From: Burkholderiales bacterium RIFCSPLOWO2_12_FULL_65_40
Lineage (GTDB): Bacteria > Pseudomonadota > Gammaproteobacteria > Burkholderiales > Burkholderiaceae_C
Direction of reading: 5' to 3'
DNA: 64,000 bases
Assembly (NCBI GenBank): GCA_001770955.1
Contig: MESL01000044.1
Coordinates: 32,272 to 96,271, forward strand
Made by a program: the position numbers and the translations under genes
Shown: piece after piece, positions 26,471-35,671 of the stretch
Layout: every line of letters begins with the position of its first letter
Position numbering within the stretch: position 1 is the first letter of the stretch
The notes under the pieces: generated by a model
Seen by the model: only the letters and a program-made list of their open reading frames with translations
The model's database searches: none
Told to the model about the DNA's origin: nothing

Positions 26471-26520
26471 AAGTCTTCTATAAGACTTGTGCAATATCTT
26501 ATGTCTTATAGAAGACATAA
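26471..26520. promoter_or_regulatory. Paired palindromic operator upstream of aceA
   Basis: Two perfect dyads: AAGTCTT-CTAT-AAGACTT (26471-26488) and TTATGTCTT-ATAG-AAGACATAA (26499-26520). Their cores GTCTTCTATAAGAC and GTCTTATAGAAGAC are exact reverse complements, with centres 30 bp apart (about three helical turns). They lie 67-116 bp before the aceA start. No regulator gene is adjacent. Confidence 0.75.
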
Positions 26521-26969
26521 ATTTTCTTCTTGAAAATCAATGACTTACAAAGTTACTTTCTCCATGTGAAATTTATTTTCTTGCATTGAGAAAATTAGGC
26601 GCTTCGCAACATCTCAACATTCCACATTGCAAAACAATCATTCCACCATGTAGAAAAACTTATCGCCATTGGGTGCCATCAAGGGTCTCGTCAATGGGAA
26701 ATCCGGCGTTCAGGACGCCGCTGTCAGCAGCCGATCGCTGCGTATCAGGTGACCGACGTCCGCTGGGGCCGCTCAGCCCCGGCATGTGGAAGTTTCAGCG
26801 GCCCGCATTGCCGCGAAAAAGGGGAACAACGGAGCTGGCAGCTGCTACGCTGTCAAGCATTTTTGCTATCAAAAAAATAGCTTTCAGCGCTTTATGAGAA
26901 AGCGCCAAAGGGCCAAAACAACCGAAATCTTTTCGATCCACTGCCCTGCCCGGTGCCCACCGGGGACGA
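26521..26969. other. Non-coding stretch upstream of aceA
   Basis: Together with the operator this makes a 565-bp gap. Bases 26521-26660 are unusually AT-rich for this genome and probably hold the aceA promoter. One frame at 26586-26897 is open but has no family match, no good start, and runs through the dispersed repeat, so I do not call it. Nothing else recognised. Confidence 0.5.
26870..26921 (-). repeat. Dispersed repeat downstream of the RraA-like gene
   Basis: On the minus strand reads GGCCCTTTGGCGCTTTCTCA then TAAAGCGCTGAAAGCTATTT. Confidence 0.65.
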
Positions 26970-27479
26970 TCAGTGCAACGCGCTCGAATGGACGACGATG
27001 CCGTCGGCATCGGCATACAGCCAGTCGCCGGGGCGCACTGTCACCCCCTGGATTTGCACCACCACATTGCTCTGGCCTTCATTGCGCTTCTCGGTCGGCA
27101 AGGGCATCAAAGCCAGCGCCCGGATGCCCACCGCAGTGGCATTGAGTTCGGCCACATCCCGCACGCAACCATCGACGACAATGCCGGCCCAGCCATTGCG
27201 AGCCGCAGCCGCCGCCAGATTGCCGCCCACCAGCGCACGGCGCAACGATCCCCCGCCGTCAACGACCAGTACATGACCCTCTCCCGGAGAGTCCACCGCC
27301 GCCTTGACGAGGGTGTTGTCTTCGTGGCATTTCACCGTTCGCACCGGGCCGGCAAACGCCGACACAGCACCAAACGGCACGAAAACCGGCGGCAAGACAC
27401 GGAAAGAACCGGTGTCGTCACCCTTGTGCGCATCACAAAAATCGCAGGTGCTGAAGGAGATGGGGGCAGAAGCAGACAT
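26970..27479 (-). CDS. RraA family protein (RNase E regulator-like / HMG aldolase fold)
   Basis: 169 aa. The RraA/MenG-like fold is shown by CHEDNTLVKAAVDSPGEGHV, GGNLAAAAARNGWAGIVVDG and the following CVRD, which in aldolase members binds the divalent metal and the pyruvate moiety. Most proteobacterial homologues of this length are annotated RraA, an inhibitor of RNase E, or 4-hydroxy-4-methyl-2-oxoglutarate aldolase. Sequence alone does not separate them. The FDxCDAHKGDD N-terminus is characteristic. Located downstream of the cbb3 locus, same strand. Confidence 0.85.
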   Translation of the reverse strand: MSASAPISFSTCDFCDAHKGDDTGSFRVLPPVFVPFGAVSAFAGPVRTVKCHEDNTLVKAAVDSPGEGHVLVVDGGGSLRRALVGGNLAAAAARNGWAGIVVDGCVRDVAELNATAVGIRALALMPLPTEKRNEGQSNVVVQIQGVTVRPGDWLYADADGIVVHSSALH

Positions 27480-27538
27480 GGCAGGCTCTCGCTCGGGCGG
27501 CCCGAGAGCACAAAGCCCTCTGCAGCGCGCGAATCAGT

Positions 27539-27832
27539 TCAATGACAAGGGTTGGATTTGCGGCAGTCGTCCGGGCGCTCACCCGCCGGAACAGGGCACC
27601 GGTTGACCTCGAAAGGAGACATGGAAAGCAGCGTGGTGAGCGCACTGGATGCCATGGCAATGGCCCAGAAAACAAAAAATGCGGCAGTGTATACCCCCTG
27701 GCGCGACAACGCCAGGGGCTGACCGAACCAGTGAAGGTCTTGCGGGTCCACCATGGCAAACACCAGCATCTCCAACACGCCAGCCATCAGAAAGGCGGGC
27801 CAGGCAATCCACATCAAACGTTGGCTCCACAT
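27539..27832 (-). CDS. Small integral membrane protein of the cco locus, unknown function
   Basis: 97 aa with two clear membrane helices (about 7-27 and 47-69) linked by an acidic/aromatic loop, VDPQDLHWFGQPLALSRQ, and a polar C-terminus with two Cys. It lies 62 bp after ccoH on the same strand, and similar small proteins follow cco clusters in Burkholderiales. I do not recognise a Pfam family. A role in cbb3 assembly is inference from position only. Confidence 0.7.
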   Translation of the reverse strand: MWSQRLMWIAWPAFLMAGVLEMLVFAMVDPQDLHWFGQPLALSRQGVYTAAFFVFWAIAMASSALTTLLSMSPFEVNRCPVPAGERPDDCRKSNPCH

Positions 27833-27894
27833 TGAAATCGTCTCCTTTGTTGTTGTGTGACGGTAACCGTGGCTTCTCGGGCGTGCAATCGCCC

Positions 27895-28170
27895 TTACTG
27901 CGCAGGCTTGTCCTGGGCCGGCGTGGCCGCGTGATTGCGCCCCTTGAGCGCCGGCACGAGGCTGGCATCCGGATTTTCCAGTGTTTTGTTGATTTCAACG
28001 CCACGCCGGTAGTAGTCGTTTGCCACCACGGGATCGGGGGTTCGGATCGCCAGCCAGAGTGTGACGAAACCCGCCACCACGACGATGGCCGGGCCGCCCA
28101 CCACCAGCCACATATAGCCAAACTTCCACCAGGGCGGACTGACCGGTTTTGCTTCAGGATTCGTTGACAT
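27895..28170 (-). CDS. ccoH: FixH family protein (CcoH)
   Basis: 91-aa membrane-anchored protein needed for late cbb3 oxidase assembly in other species. After the polar N-terminus comes one membrane helix (about 22-44, YMWLVVGGPAIVVVAGFVTL) and the signature VVANDYYRRGVEINKTL of short FixH proteins. The ATG at 28170 has GGAAGG upstream. It follows ccoG by 50 bp. Confidence 0.88.
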   Translation of the reverse strand: MSTNPEAKPVSPPWWKFGYMWLVVGGPAIVVVAGFVTLWLAIRTPDPVVANDYYRRGVEINKTLENPDASLVPALKGRNHAATPAQDKPAQ

Positions 28171-28220
28171 GCATGTGCCTTCCAAGGGGGGCCAGCAGCG
28201 GCATCCGCTGCTGGCCAGGG

Positions 28221-29657
28221 TTACTGTCGTGGAACCAGAAACACCGATTTCTCGCTGACCATGGCCCCCGTGCCCAGCGACTGGATATCGAAGTGAACCG
28301 CATGCGAACCTGCGGGAGCCGACCCGTAGGGGATGTGCAAGCGCACAACCACCCAGCGCGACTGTGCCGCATCGATCTCGAATTCGGCCTCCGACGCCAG
28401 CTCCAAACCTTGCAGGCCCTTGGCCGCAATCCGGTACCGTTGAGGCGCTTCGGTGGCGTTCATGATCTGCAAGCGGTAAATGTTTTCCAGCTTGCCTCCT
28501 GCCACGATGCGCGACAGTGCCGCCCGGTCACGCACGACATCCACCTTCAACGGTGAGCGCACTACCAAGCTTGCCAGCATGCCTACGCACAGCGCCACCA
28601 GAATCGCTGTGTAGATGAGCACACGGGGCCGCAGTACGCGGCGCAGGATTTCGGCCTTGCCCCAACCCTTGGCCACACCGTTCTGGGTGGAGAAACGGAT
28701 GAGGCCGCGGGGGTAGTGCATCTTGTCCATGACGGTGTTGCACGCATCCACGCACAGACCGCAGCCAATGCACTCGTACTGCAATCCATCGCGAATGTCG
28801 ATGCCTGCAGGGCAGACCTGCACACACAGTGTGCAGTCGATGCAATCACCCAGGCCCTTGGACTTGTAGTCGGCAGTCTTCACCCGGGGGCCACGCTGCT
28901 CACCCCGTGCCTCGTCGTAAGTGACGATGAGGGTATCCGGGTCGAACATGGCGCTTTGAAAGCGCGCATAGGGGCACATGTATTTGCAAACCTGCTCGCG
29001 CAGGAAGCCGGCATTGCCATACGTGGCAAAACCGTAGAACACCACCCAGAAAATTTGCCAGGTGCCCTGCAGGGCCATCAGTTCGGCGCCAAGCTCACGG
29101 ATCGGGACGAAATAGCCCACGAATGTGAAACCCGTCCAGACCGACACGGCAATCCAGGAGAACTGCGTGAGGGACTTCTTCCAGATCTTCTCGAACGTCC
29201 AGGGGCTGGCGTCCAGGCGCAGGCGGGCACTGCGATCACCCTCGATCTTGTGCTCAAGCCACATGAAGATCTCGGTGTAGACCGTTTGGGGACAGGCGAA
29301 CCCGCACCACAACCGCCCCGCCACCGCCGTGAACAAGAACAGCGACAGCGCCGAAATGATCAGCAAACCGGTGAGGTAGATGAAATCCTGAGGATAAAGA
29401 ACCAGGCCAAAAATGTAGAAGCGCCGCGCTCCCAGATCGAACAGCACCATCTGGCGCTGCCCCCATTCAAGCCACGGCAGACCGTAAAAAACGAGCTGGG
29501 TGAAAAACACCAACGCCCAGCGCCAGCGGGCAAAAAAGCCGCTGATGGACCGGGGGTAGATTTTTTTCTGTGTTTCGTACAGCGAGACGGCGGCGCCATC
29601 AGGCGCGGCGGGTGCGATGGGAATGACCTTGCGGGGTTTACCGCTGGGGGTATTCAT
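28221..29657 (-). CDS. ccoG: Cytochrome c oxidase accessory protein CcoG (FixG/RdxA)
   Basis: Membrane protein with two 4Fe-4S clusters; in Rhodobacter it reduces Cu(II) for delivery to the cbb3 active site. The 478-aa sequence has about five membrane helices and the double ferredoxin motif CIDCTLCVQVCPAGIDIRD followed by CIGCGLCVDACN (about 262-300). A C-terminal Ig-like domain (about 370-475) completes it. CGFACPQTVYTEIFMWLEHK near residue 118 is also family-typical. Follows ccoP by 78 bp. Confidence 0.95.
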   Translation of the reverse strand: MNTPSGKPRKVIPIAPAAPDGAAVSLYETQKKIYPRSISGFFARWRWALVFFTQLVFYGLPWLEWGQRQMVLFDLGARRFYIFGLVLYPQDFIYLTGLLIISALSLFLFTAVAGRLWCGFACPQTVYTEIFMWLEHKIEGDRSARLRLDASPWTFEKIWKKSLTQFSWIAVSVWTGFTFVGYFVPIRELGAELMALQGTWQIFWVVFYGFATYGNAGFLREQVCKYMCPYARFQSAMFDPDTLIVTYDEARGEQRGPRVKTADYKSKGLGDCIDCTLCVQVCPAGIDIRDGLQYECIGCGLCVDACNTVMDKMHYPRGLIRFSTQNGVAKGWGKAEILRRVLRPRVLIYTAILVALCVGMLASLVVRSPLKVDVVRDRAALSRIVAGGKLENIYRLQIMNATEAPQRYRIAAKGLQGLELASEAEFEIDAAQSRWVVVRLHIPYGSAPAGSHAVHFDIQSLGTGAMVSEKSVFLVPRQ

Positions 29658-29735
29658 GGCGGGCTTTTCTCGGAACAGACTGGCTTGAAAATGAAAAACG
29701 GTGGCGCCGTGGGCGCCACCGTTGCCAGCGCAGTC

Positions 29736-30653
29736 TTAGCGGGCAGCGGCACCCGACTTGTTGGAGAGACTCCAGACGTAAGAAGTCAGCACACCGAGTT
29801 GGGCCTCGGTCAACTTCTCTGCCTGGGCGGGCATCTGGTTGACCTTGCCTTTGTTGATCATAGCGGTGATGGCTTCCTCGCCCCAGCCATGCAGCCAGAT
29901 GTCATCAGTCAGATTAGGGGCACCCAGAGCCTGATTGCCCTTGGCATCGGTACCGTGACAGGCCGCACAGGCACCAAACTTGGGCTTGCCCAGCGAGGCG
30001 CGCAGAGAGTCGTGCGGGCTGCCCGAAAGGCTCAGCACATAGTGCGACAGGTTGCGCACATCTTCCGCAGAACCCACCGCTTCAGCCATGGGAGGCATGT
30101 TGCCGATGCGGCCCTGGTGCAGGGTCTCGCTGATCTTTTCGGGCGTACCGCCATAGAGCCAGTCACCATCCGTCAGGTTGGGAAAGCTCTTGCTGCCACG
30201 CGCGTCAGAACCGTGGCACTGGGCGCAGTTGTTCATGAACAAGCGCTCGCCAATGGCCATGGCCTGGGTATCCGCAGCCATTTCTTCCGGCTTCATGGAT
30301 GCGAAACGCGCATAGACAGGCTCGATTTCGGCGCGGCCCTTTTCCATTTCCTGCTGGTATTCGCTCTGCTGTGACCAGCCAAGCTTGCCCGCGAAGCTGC
30401 CCAGGCCGGGGTACAAGGCCAGGTAGGCGAACGCAAAAACAATGGTGATGACAAACATCCACATCCACCAGCGTGGCATGGGGTTGTTCATCTCGGTCAG
30501 GTCCTCGTCCCAGACGTGGCCTGTGGTGTTGTCACTGGAAGACACGACCTTCTTGCGCGCCGTGATCCAAAGGAGGAGCAGGCAGGCAATGATGCTAACG
30601 ATGGTCAGCCCGGCCACATAAACCGACCAGAAATTGCTGGTGAAGTCACTCAT
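29736..30653 (-). CDS. ccoP: Cytochrome c oxidase, cbb3-type, subunit III (CcoP)
   Basis: Diheme electron-entry subunit of the cbb3 oxidase. 305 aa with two N-terminal membrane helices (about 9-29 and 58-80) and two cytochrome c domains whose heme sites are CAQCH and CAACH. The distal motifs NMPPM and NQMP supply the Met ligands. It starts 24 bp after ccoQ in the ccoNOQP operon. Confidence 0.96.
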   Translation of the reverse strand: MSDFTSNFWSVYVAGLTIVSIIACLLLLWITARKKVVSSSDNTTGHVWDEDLTEMNNPMPRWWMWMFVITIVFAFAYLALYPGLGSFAGKLGWSQQSEYQQEMEKGRAEIEPVYARFASMKPEEMAADTQAMAIGERLFMNNCAQCHGSDARGSKSFPNLTDGDWLYGGTPEKISETLHQGRIGNMPPMAEAVGSAEDVRNLSHYVLSLSGSPHDSLRASLGKPKFGACAACHGTDAKGNQALGAPNLTDDIWLHGWGEEAITAMINKGKVNQMPAQAEKLTEAQLGVLTSYVWSLSNKSGAAAR

Positions 30654-30677
30654 GGTGTGTTCTCGTTCTGGTGGTGA

Positions 30678-30815
30678 TCATTCTTGTTCAAAGGGGAGCT
30701 GCGCGGCCTCGTCAAACCGGCTCTGGTTGCGGCGCGAATACGCCCACACCCAGATGCCAATAAAGCAGGCAAACGACAGCAACGTAAATACGATGCGCAT
30801 TGCGGTGATGTCCAT
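30678..30815 (-). CDS. ccoQ: Cytochrome cbb3 oxidase small subunit CcoQ
   Basis: 45-residue protein easily missed because of its size. The sequence begins MDITAMRIVFTLLSFACFIG, a single membrane helix, and continues with WVWAYSRRNQSRFDEAAQLP, the standard CcoQ pattern (helix, then YSRRxxxRFDEAAxLPF). It stabilises the CcoNOP complex. Lies 17 bp after ccoO and 24 bp before ccoP. Confidence 0.95.
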   Translation of the reverse strand: MDITAMRIVFTLLSFACFIGIWVWAYSRRNQSRFDEAAQLPFEQE

Positions 30816-30832
30816 GGCTGGAATCTCCCGGC

Positions 30833-31459
30833 TTACTTGAGCGCGCGGCCCATGACCTGCAGGTAGGCGACGAGTGCATCCATCTCCGTCTTGCCCTTGA
30901 CTTCGTCAGCAGCCGCTGCAATCTGGGCATCGGTATAAGGAACGCCCACCGTGCGCAAGGCCTTCATGCGAGGCGCCACATCGGCCGGATCGACGGCATT
31001 CTTTTCCAGCCAGGGATAGGCAGGCATATTCGACTCGGGCACCACGTCACGCGGATTCACGAGGTGGATACGATGCCATTCGTCGCTGTACTTGCCGCCC
31101 ACGCGGTGCAGGTCAGGACCCGTGCGCTTGCTGCCCCACTGGAAGGGATGGTCGTACACGAATTCGCCCGCCACGGAGTAGTGGCCGTAGCGCAGTGTCT
31201 CGGCACGGAAGGGACGGATCATCTGCGAGTGGCAGTTGTAGCAACCCTCACGCAGGTACACGTCGCGGCCCATCAGCTGCAGCGGAGCGTAGGGCTCCAC
31301 ACCCTTGACGGCTTCCGTCGTCGACTTCTGGAAAAACAGCGGAACAATTTCCACCAGACCACCGACAGCGATGACCAGGACGATCAGGACGATCATCAGG
31401 AAGTTGTTGGTTTCCACCTTCTCGTGGGTGAAACCTGTCGAAGTATTGTTTTGAGACAT
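30833..31459 (-). CDS. ccoO: Cytochrome c oxidase, cbb3-type, subunit II (CcoO)
   Basis: Monoheme cytochrome c subunit. 208 aa with one N-terminal membrane anchor (about 19-40) and one heme site, [12 protein letters not shown]. The family's [20 protein letters not shown] follows, as does SNMPAYPWL, which supplies the Met ligand. It directly follows ccoN (18-bp gap). Confidence 0.97.
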   Translation of the reverse strand: MSQNNTSTGFTHEKVETNNFLMIVLIVLVIAVGGLVEIVPLFFQKSTTEAVKGVEPYAPLQLMGRDVYLREGCYNCHSQMIRPFRAETLRYGHYSVAGEFVYDHPFQWGSKRTGPDLHRVGGKYSDEWHRIHLVNPRDVVPESNMPAYPWLEKNAVDPADVAPRMKALRTVGVPYTDAQIAAAADEVKGKTEMDALVAYLQVMGRALK

Positions 31460-31477
31460 GTAGGGTTACCTCGAGTT

Positions 31478-32920
31478 TCAGGCGTGGGCAGGCTTGATGG
31501 CGGGGATGGCCACAGCCACCGAGCGACCCGAAATCGCCGTCATCCAGACGTTCCAGGCCATGATCAGCATGCCGCCGAGGTACAGCAGACCACCGGCCAC
31601 GCGGATCACGTAGAAGGGATAGGTGGCCTTGACGCTCTCCACAAAGGTGTAGGTCAGCGTGCCATCGGTGTTGACGGCGCGCCACATCAGACCCTGCATG
31701 ACGCCGGCGATCCACATGGCGGCGATGTACAGCACGATGCCGATGGTGGCCAGCCAGAAATGGATTTCGATGGCCTTGATGGAGTGCATCTTCTCGCGGC
31801 CAAACAGGCGGGGAACCAGGTAGTACAGCGAGCCCATGGTGATCAGACCCACCCAGCCCAGAGCGCCCGAGTGCACGTGGCCCACGGTCCAGTCGGTGTA
31901 GTGCGACAGCGCGTTGACGGTCTTGATGGACATCATCGGGCCTTCGAACGTGGACATGCCGTAGAACGACAGCGACACGATCAGGAAGCGCAGGATAGGA
32001 TCGTCACGCAGCTTGTGCCAGGCGCCCGACAGGGTCATGACGCCGTTGATCATGCCGCCCCAGCTGGGTGCCAGCAGAATCAGCGAGAAGGCCATGCCCA
32101 CGGACTGCGTCCAGTCAGGCAGCGCGGTGTAGTGCAGGTGGTGCGGACCCGCCCACATGTAGGTGAAGATCAGCGCCCAGAAGTGAACGATGGACAGGCG
32201 ATAGCTGTACACCGGACGGCCTGCCTGCTTGGGGATGAAGTAGTACATCATGCCCAGGAAGCCGGCCGTAAGGAAGAAGCCCACGGCATTGTGGCCGTAC
32301 CACCATTGCACCATGGCGTCCTGCACACCTGCGTAGGCCGAGTAGCTCTTCATCAGACCGGCCGGAACGGCGGCACTGTTCACCAAGTGCAGCACGGCCA
32401 CCGCCAGGATGAAGGCCCCGTAAAACCAGTTGGCCACATAGATGTGGCGCACCTTGCGGATGCCGATGGTGCCAAAGAACACGACGGCGTAGGACACCCA
32501 GACCAGCGTGATCAGAATGTCGATGGGCCATTCGAGTTCAGCGTATTCCTTGCCGCTGGTGTAACCCAGGGGCAGGCTGATGGCTGCAGCCAGAATCACC
32601 AGCTGCCAGCCCCAGAACGTGAACGATGCCAGCGGACCGGCAAACAGGCGCACCTGGCAGGTGCGCTGAACGACGTAGTAGCTGGTGCCGAACAGCGCGC
32701 AACCACCGAAGGCAAAAATAACCGCATTGGTGTGCAGCGGCCGCAGGCGCCCATAGCTAAGCCATGGAATGCCGAAGTTGAGTTCAGGCCACGCTAGCTG
32801 GGCAGCAATGAACACGCCGACCAGCATGCCCACCACCCCCCAGACCACGGCCATGATTGAAAACTGGCGCACAACGGTATCGTTGTAATGCGCAGCACTT
32901 GCTTGTTTTGGAGAATCCAT
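31478..32920 (-). CDS. ccoN: Cytochrome c oxidase, cbb3-type, subunit I (CcoN)
   Basis: Catalytic heme b/b3-CuB subunit of the high-affinity terminal oxidase used at low oxygen. 480 aa, about 12 helices, with the histidine ligands visible in [39 protein letters not shown] and [11 protein letters not shown]. It is preceded by an FNR box and a TAATAT -10, and an AGGTG ribosome binding site. First gene of ccoNOQPG. Confidence 0.97.
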   Translation of the reverse strand: MDSPKQASAAHYNDTVVRQFSIMAVVWGVVGMLVGVFIAAQLAWPELNFGIPWLSYGRLRPLHTNAVIFAFGGCALFGTSYYVVQRTCQVRLFAGPLASFTFWGWQLVILAAAISLPLGYTSGKEYAELEWPIDILITLVWVSYAVVFFGTIGIRKVRHIYVANWFYGAFILAVAVLHLVNSAAVPAGLMKSYSAYAGVQDAMVQWWYGHNAVGFFLTAGFLGMMYYFIPKQAGRPVYSYRLSIVHFWALIFTYMWAGPHHLHYTALPDWTQSVGMAFSLILLAPSWGGMINGVMTLSGAWHKLRDDPILRFLIVSLSFYGMSTFEGPMMSIKTVNALSHYTDWTVGHVHSGALGWVGLITMGSLYYLVPRLFGREKMHSIKAIEIHFWLATIGIVLYIAAMWIAGVMQGLMWRAVNTDGTLTYTFVESVKATYPFYVIRVAGGLLYLGGMLIMAWNVWMTAISGRSVAVAIPAIKPAHA

Positions 32921-32944
32921 CGGTCACCTCTTAGTTCTGCGGAA

Positions 32945-32987
32945 ATATTAACCTTACTGGGGACATTGTTATGTTGACGCTGGTCAA
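32945..32987 (-). promoter_or_regulatory. FNR-dependent ccoN promoter
   Basis: FNR/ANR box TTGACGCTGGTCAA at 32974-32987 (dyad TTGAC/GTCAA). A TAATAT -10 on the minus strand occupies 32945-32950. The box centre lies 41.5 bp before the predicted start point near 32939, the geometry of class II FNR activation. The box overlaps the ccoS stop codon. Confidence 0.8.
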
Positions 32988-33121
32988 CCGTCCCTAAGAA
33001 TGCGCTCGCCTTCTTGCTCCACGTTCTCGAACTGGCCCCGATAAACGGCCCACCACAAGCCCAGCAACACCAGCAGAACCAGAACGACCGACAAGGGAAT
33101 CAGGAGATAAAGGATGTCCAT
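32984..33121 (-). CDS. ccoS: Cbb3-type oxidase assembly protein CcoS
   Basis: 45-residue single-span protein needed to insert heme b cofactors into the oxidase. It starts MDILYLLIPLSVVLVLLVLL and continues GLWWAVYRGQFENVEQEGER, matching the CcoS family's helix followed by WxVRxGQFDDLExxxxxIL-type tail. It sits between ccoI and ccoN, 21 bp after the ccoI stop. Confidence 0.93.
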   Translation of the reverse strand: MDILYLLIPLSVVLVLLVLLGLWWAVYRGQFENVEQEGERILRDG

Positions 33122-33142
33122 GGTGCGCCATTCTTCCAATCA

Positions 33143-35569
33143 TCAAACAGCCCGCGGGGCGGCTTGGGTCAAAGGCAGGTCTGCCGTGCCTTGGAGGCCG
33201 GTCTCGGCCAGTGCCTGCAGACCGAAGGACAGACGTGCCGCATTCAGAACCACCAGCAGCGAACTGAGCGCCATGCCCAGTCCCGCCAGCCAGGCGGGCA
33301 TGTAACCAGCGATCGCCAGCGGCACGCTCAGGGCGTTGTAGCCGGCTGCCCACCAGAGGTTCTGGCGCACGACGCGCAGGGTCTTGCGCGCCAGCGCGAT
33401 GGACTGCGCCACCAGAGAGAGATCATCCCCCAGCACAACGAAATCGGAACGCGATTGTGCCAGCGGAACAGAACGACCAAACGCAAACGACACATGCGCG
33501 CCGGCCAGCACCGGTCCGTCATTGAGCCCGTCCCCCACCATGACCACCCGGTGGCCCTGCGACTGCAGGCCATGCAGCACATCGAGTTTGTCCTGGGGTG
33601 AGCAATCGCCGCGCCAATGCTCGATGCCTGCCTGGGCCGCCAGGCGTGCGGCGGCGGGCGAACGGTCGCCCGACAGCAATTGAACATCCACCCCGGCGCG
33701 GCGCAACGCGGCAACCACCCTGGGCGCCTCGGGGCGCAGATCCTCCGTCAGTTCGAAGCGCGCCAGCTCTTGCGGCGCCCCGCCCTCGGGCTGCCAGGAC
33801 AGAAACACCCATTGCCCCACGCCACCTCCCTGCTCGCCGGGCGCGCCGGCATGGCGGGCCGAGCCCAGCAACAGCCGCCGGGCCGGCAAACGGCCTTCGG
33901 CATCCCGTACCAGTGCCGTCAGGCCCAGGCCGCTGTGCTCTTGCAGTTCTTCCACCTGCCACTGCTGCGGCTGCGCGCGCTGCGGGTCGTTTGCAGCGGC
34001 CGCCAAGGCCCGCGAGACCGGGTGCAGCGAATGCCGAGCCAAGGAAGCGGCCAGCGACAGCGCTTCATCGGGATCGAGATCGGTGTGGTTGCGCACGCTG
34101 CGCACCGCCATGCCATCCCGCGTGAGGGTCCCGGTCTTGTCGAAGACCACCGTGTCGACCGAGGCCAGGGCTTCGAGCCCTTGCAGGTTGCGCACCAGCA
34201 CCCCATGGCGCGCCAGCGTGCCCGCCGCCGACAACATGGCCACGGGGGTGGCGAGGGACAATGCGCACGGGCAGGTCACGATCAAGACCGACACCGCCAC
34301 CATGAGCGCGCGCCCGGGGTCCGTAGGCCACCACCACACCGCCGCCAGTCCCGCCGCCAGCAGCACCAGCAGCAGAAAGGGGCGGGCCACCTTGTCGGCC
34401 AGCTGCGCCAGCCGGGGCTTTTGCAGCGAAGCGCTCTCCATCAGGGCGACGATCTGGCCGAAACGCGTGTCGGCCCCGACGCCCTGCACCTGCATCAGCA
34501 CGGCCGACTGGAGGTTGTAACTGCCGGCCGTGGCGACCTCTCCCACATTCCGGACCACGGGCGTTGATTCACCCGTGAGCAGCGCCTCGTCCACCAGCGT
34601 GCGGCCCTCGACCAGGCGCCCGTCCGCCGGAAAGGCCTCGCCAGGCAGCACGCGCACCACATCGCCTGGCCCGAGCCGGCGCACCGCCACACGCTCGAAG
34701 GCGCCATCGGGCATGCGCCGCTCCACACTGGCGGGCAGGCGGTTCATCACCGCCTCCAGGGCACCGGCGGTGCGGTCGCGCAGGCGCAACTCCAGCCAGC
34801 GGCCGGTGAGCAGAAAGAAAACAAACATGGTCAGCGAGTCGTAATAGACCTCCTGACCAAACACCCCGTCAGGCTCGAAGGTGCCCGCCGTGCTGACCAC
34901 GAAGGTGATGGCCATGCCCAGGGCCACGGGCAGGTCCATGCTGACGCGGCGCTGGCGGATGTCGCGCAGCGCACTGCCAAAGAAGGGGCCACAGGCAAAA
35001 AACACCACCGGCAGCGTGATGACCCAGGAGGCCCAGCGCAGCAACTGCTCCATCTCGGCCGACAGATCGCCCGGCTCGGCCACATAGGCGGGCCACGCGT
35101 ACATCATCACCTGCATCATGCAAAAGCCCGCCACTAGCCAGCGCCACAGGGCCTTGCGGTGTTCGCGCACGCGCTGGTCGCGCGCCATGGCGTCCATGGC
35201 GGGCAAGGCACGGTAGCCGGCCTTGCGCACGGCCGCCAGCCATTGCGATGGCAGCACCTGGCCCGGCTGCCACACCACGCGCGCGCGCTGGGTGGCCGCA
35301 CTGACCTCGGCGCGCTCCACACCCGGAACCGAGCGCAAGGCATCCTCGATGGTCAGGGCGCAGGCCGCGCAGTGCATGCCCTCGACGACCACATGCGACT
35401 CCCACAGGTCGGCCGTGGCACCCGCTGGCGCGCTGGGGCGCCCGAACGAGGCCCATTCCTGCGGATCGTCCAGCAGCGACTCGCCCTCCGGATCGGCAGG
35501 CGAACGATGCACCTGCGATGCGATGGCTGCGTCCCGGGTATCCTGAGCCGCTGCGAAAATCATTGACAT
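33143..35569 (-). CDS. ccoI: Copper-translocating P-type ATPase CcoI/FixI
   Basis: Exports copper for CuB insertion into cbb3 oxidase. The 808-aa protein has an N-terminal heavy-metal domain with CAAC (MHCAACALTIEDAL, about residue 66), eight predicted helices and the ion motif TCPCALSLATP. Other P-ATPase motifs are LLTGEST, DKTGTLTRDG (phosphorylated Asp), HSLHPVSRAL and VGDGLNDGPVLAGA. Position next to ccoS and ccoN identifies it as CcoI rather than a general CopA. Two in-frame ATGs (35569 and 35563) are possible. Confidence 0.95.
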   Translation of the reverse strand: MSMIFAAAQDTRDAAIASQVHRSPADPEGESLLDDPQEWASFGRPSAPAGATADLWESHVVVEGMHCAACALTIEDALRSVPGVERAEVSAATQRARVVWQPGQVLPSQWLAAVRKAGYRALPAMDAMARDQRVREHRKALWRWLVAGFCMMQVMMYAWPAYVAEPGDLSAEMEQLLRWASWVITLPVVFFACGPFFGSALRDIRQRRVSMDLPVALGMAITFVVSTAGTFEPDGVFGQEVYYDSLTMFVFFLLTGRWLELRLRDRTAGALEAVMNRLPASVERRMPDGAFERVAVRRLGPGDVVRVLPGEAFPADGRLVEGRTLVDEALLTGESTPVVRNVGEVATAGSYNLQSAVLMQVQGVGADTRFGQIVALMESASLQKPRLAQLADKVARPFLLLVLLAAGLAAVWWWPTDPGRALMVAVSVLIVTCPCALSLATPVAMLSAAGTLARHGVLVRNLQGLEALASVDTVVFDKTGTLTRDGMAVRSVRNHTDLDPDEALSLAASLARHSLHPVSRALAAAANDPQRAQPQQWQVEELQEHSGLGLTALVRDAEGRLPARRLLLGSARHAGAPGEQGGGVGQWVFLSWQPEGGAPQELARFELTEDLRPEAPRVVAALRRAGVDVQLLSGDRSPAAARLAAQAGIEHWRGDCSPQDKLDVLHGLQSQGHRVVMVGDGLNDGPVLAGAHVSFAFGRSVPLAQSRSDFVVLGDDLSLVAQSIALARKTLRVVRQNLWWAAGYNALSVPLAIAGYMPAWLAGLGMALSSLLVVLNAARLSFGLQALAETGLQGTADLPLTQAAPRAV

Positions 35570-35603
35570 GGCGCAAGCTTACCGTTTTTGTGCAGTGCAG
35601 CGA

Positions 35604-35646
35604 TTGACTTGTATCAATTCTAAAACCCTGTTTTTTACTTTAATCA
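35604..35646 (+). promoter_or_regulatory. FNR box and -10 of the universal stress gene
   Basis: TTGACTTGTATCAA (35604-35617) is one base off the FNR consensus TTGAT-N4-ATCAA. Its centre (35610.5) is 41.5 bp from a predicted start near 35652, and TAATCA at 35641-35646 sits at -11 to -6. The box is equally placed between ccoI and usp, but only the usp side shows a -10 and a leader with a ribosome binding site. Confidence 0.7.
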
Positions 35647-35671
35647 AGGCATATCCACCCGAGGAGCCCCC

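Noticed and set aside
26586..26897. 103-aa frame upstream of aceA
   Set aside because: Runs through the dispersed repeat, no ribosome binding site, no domain.
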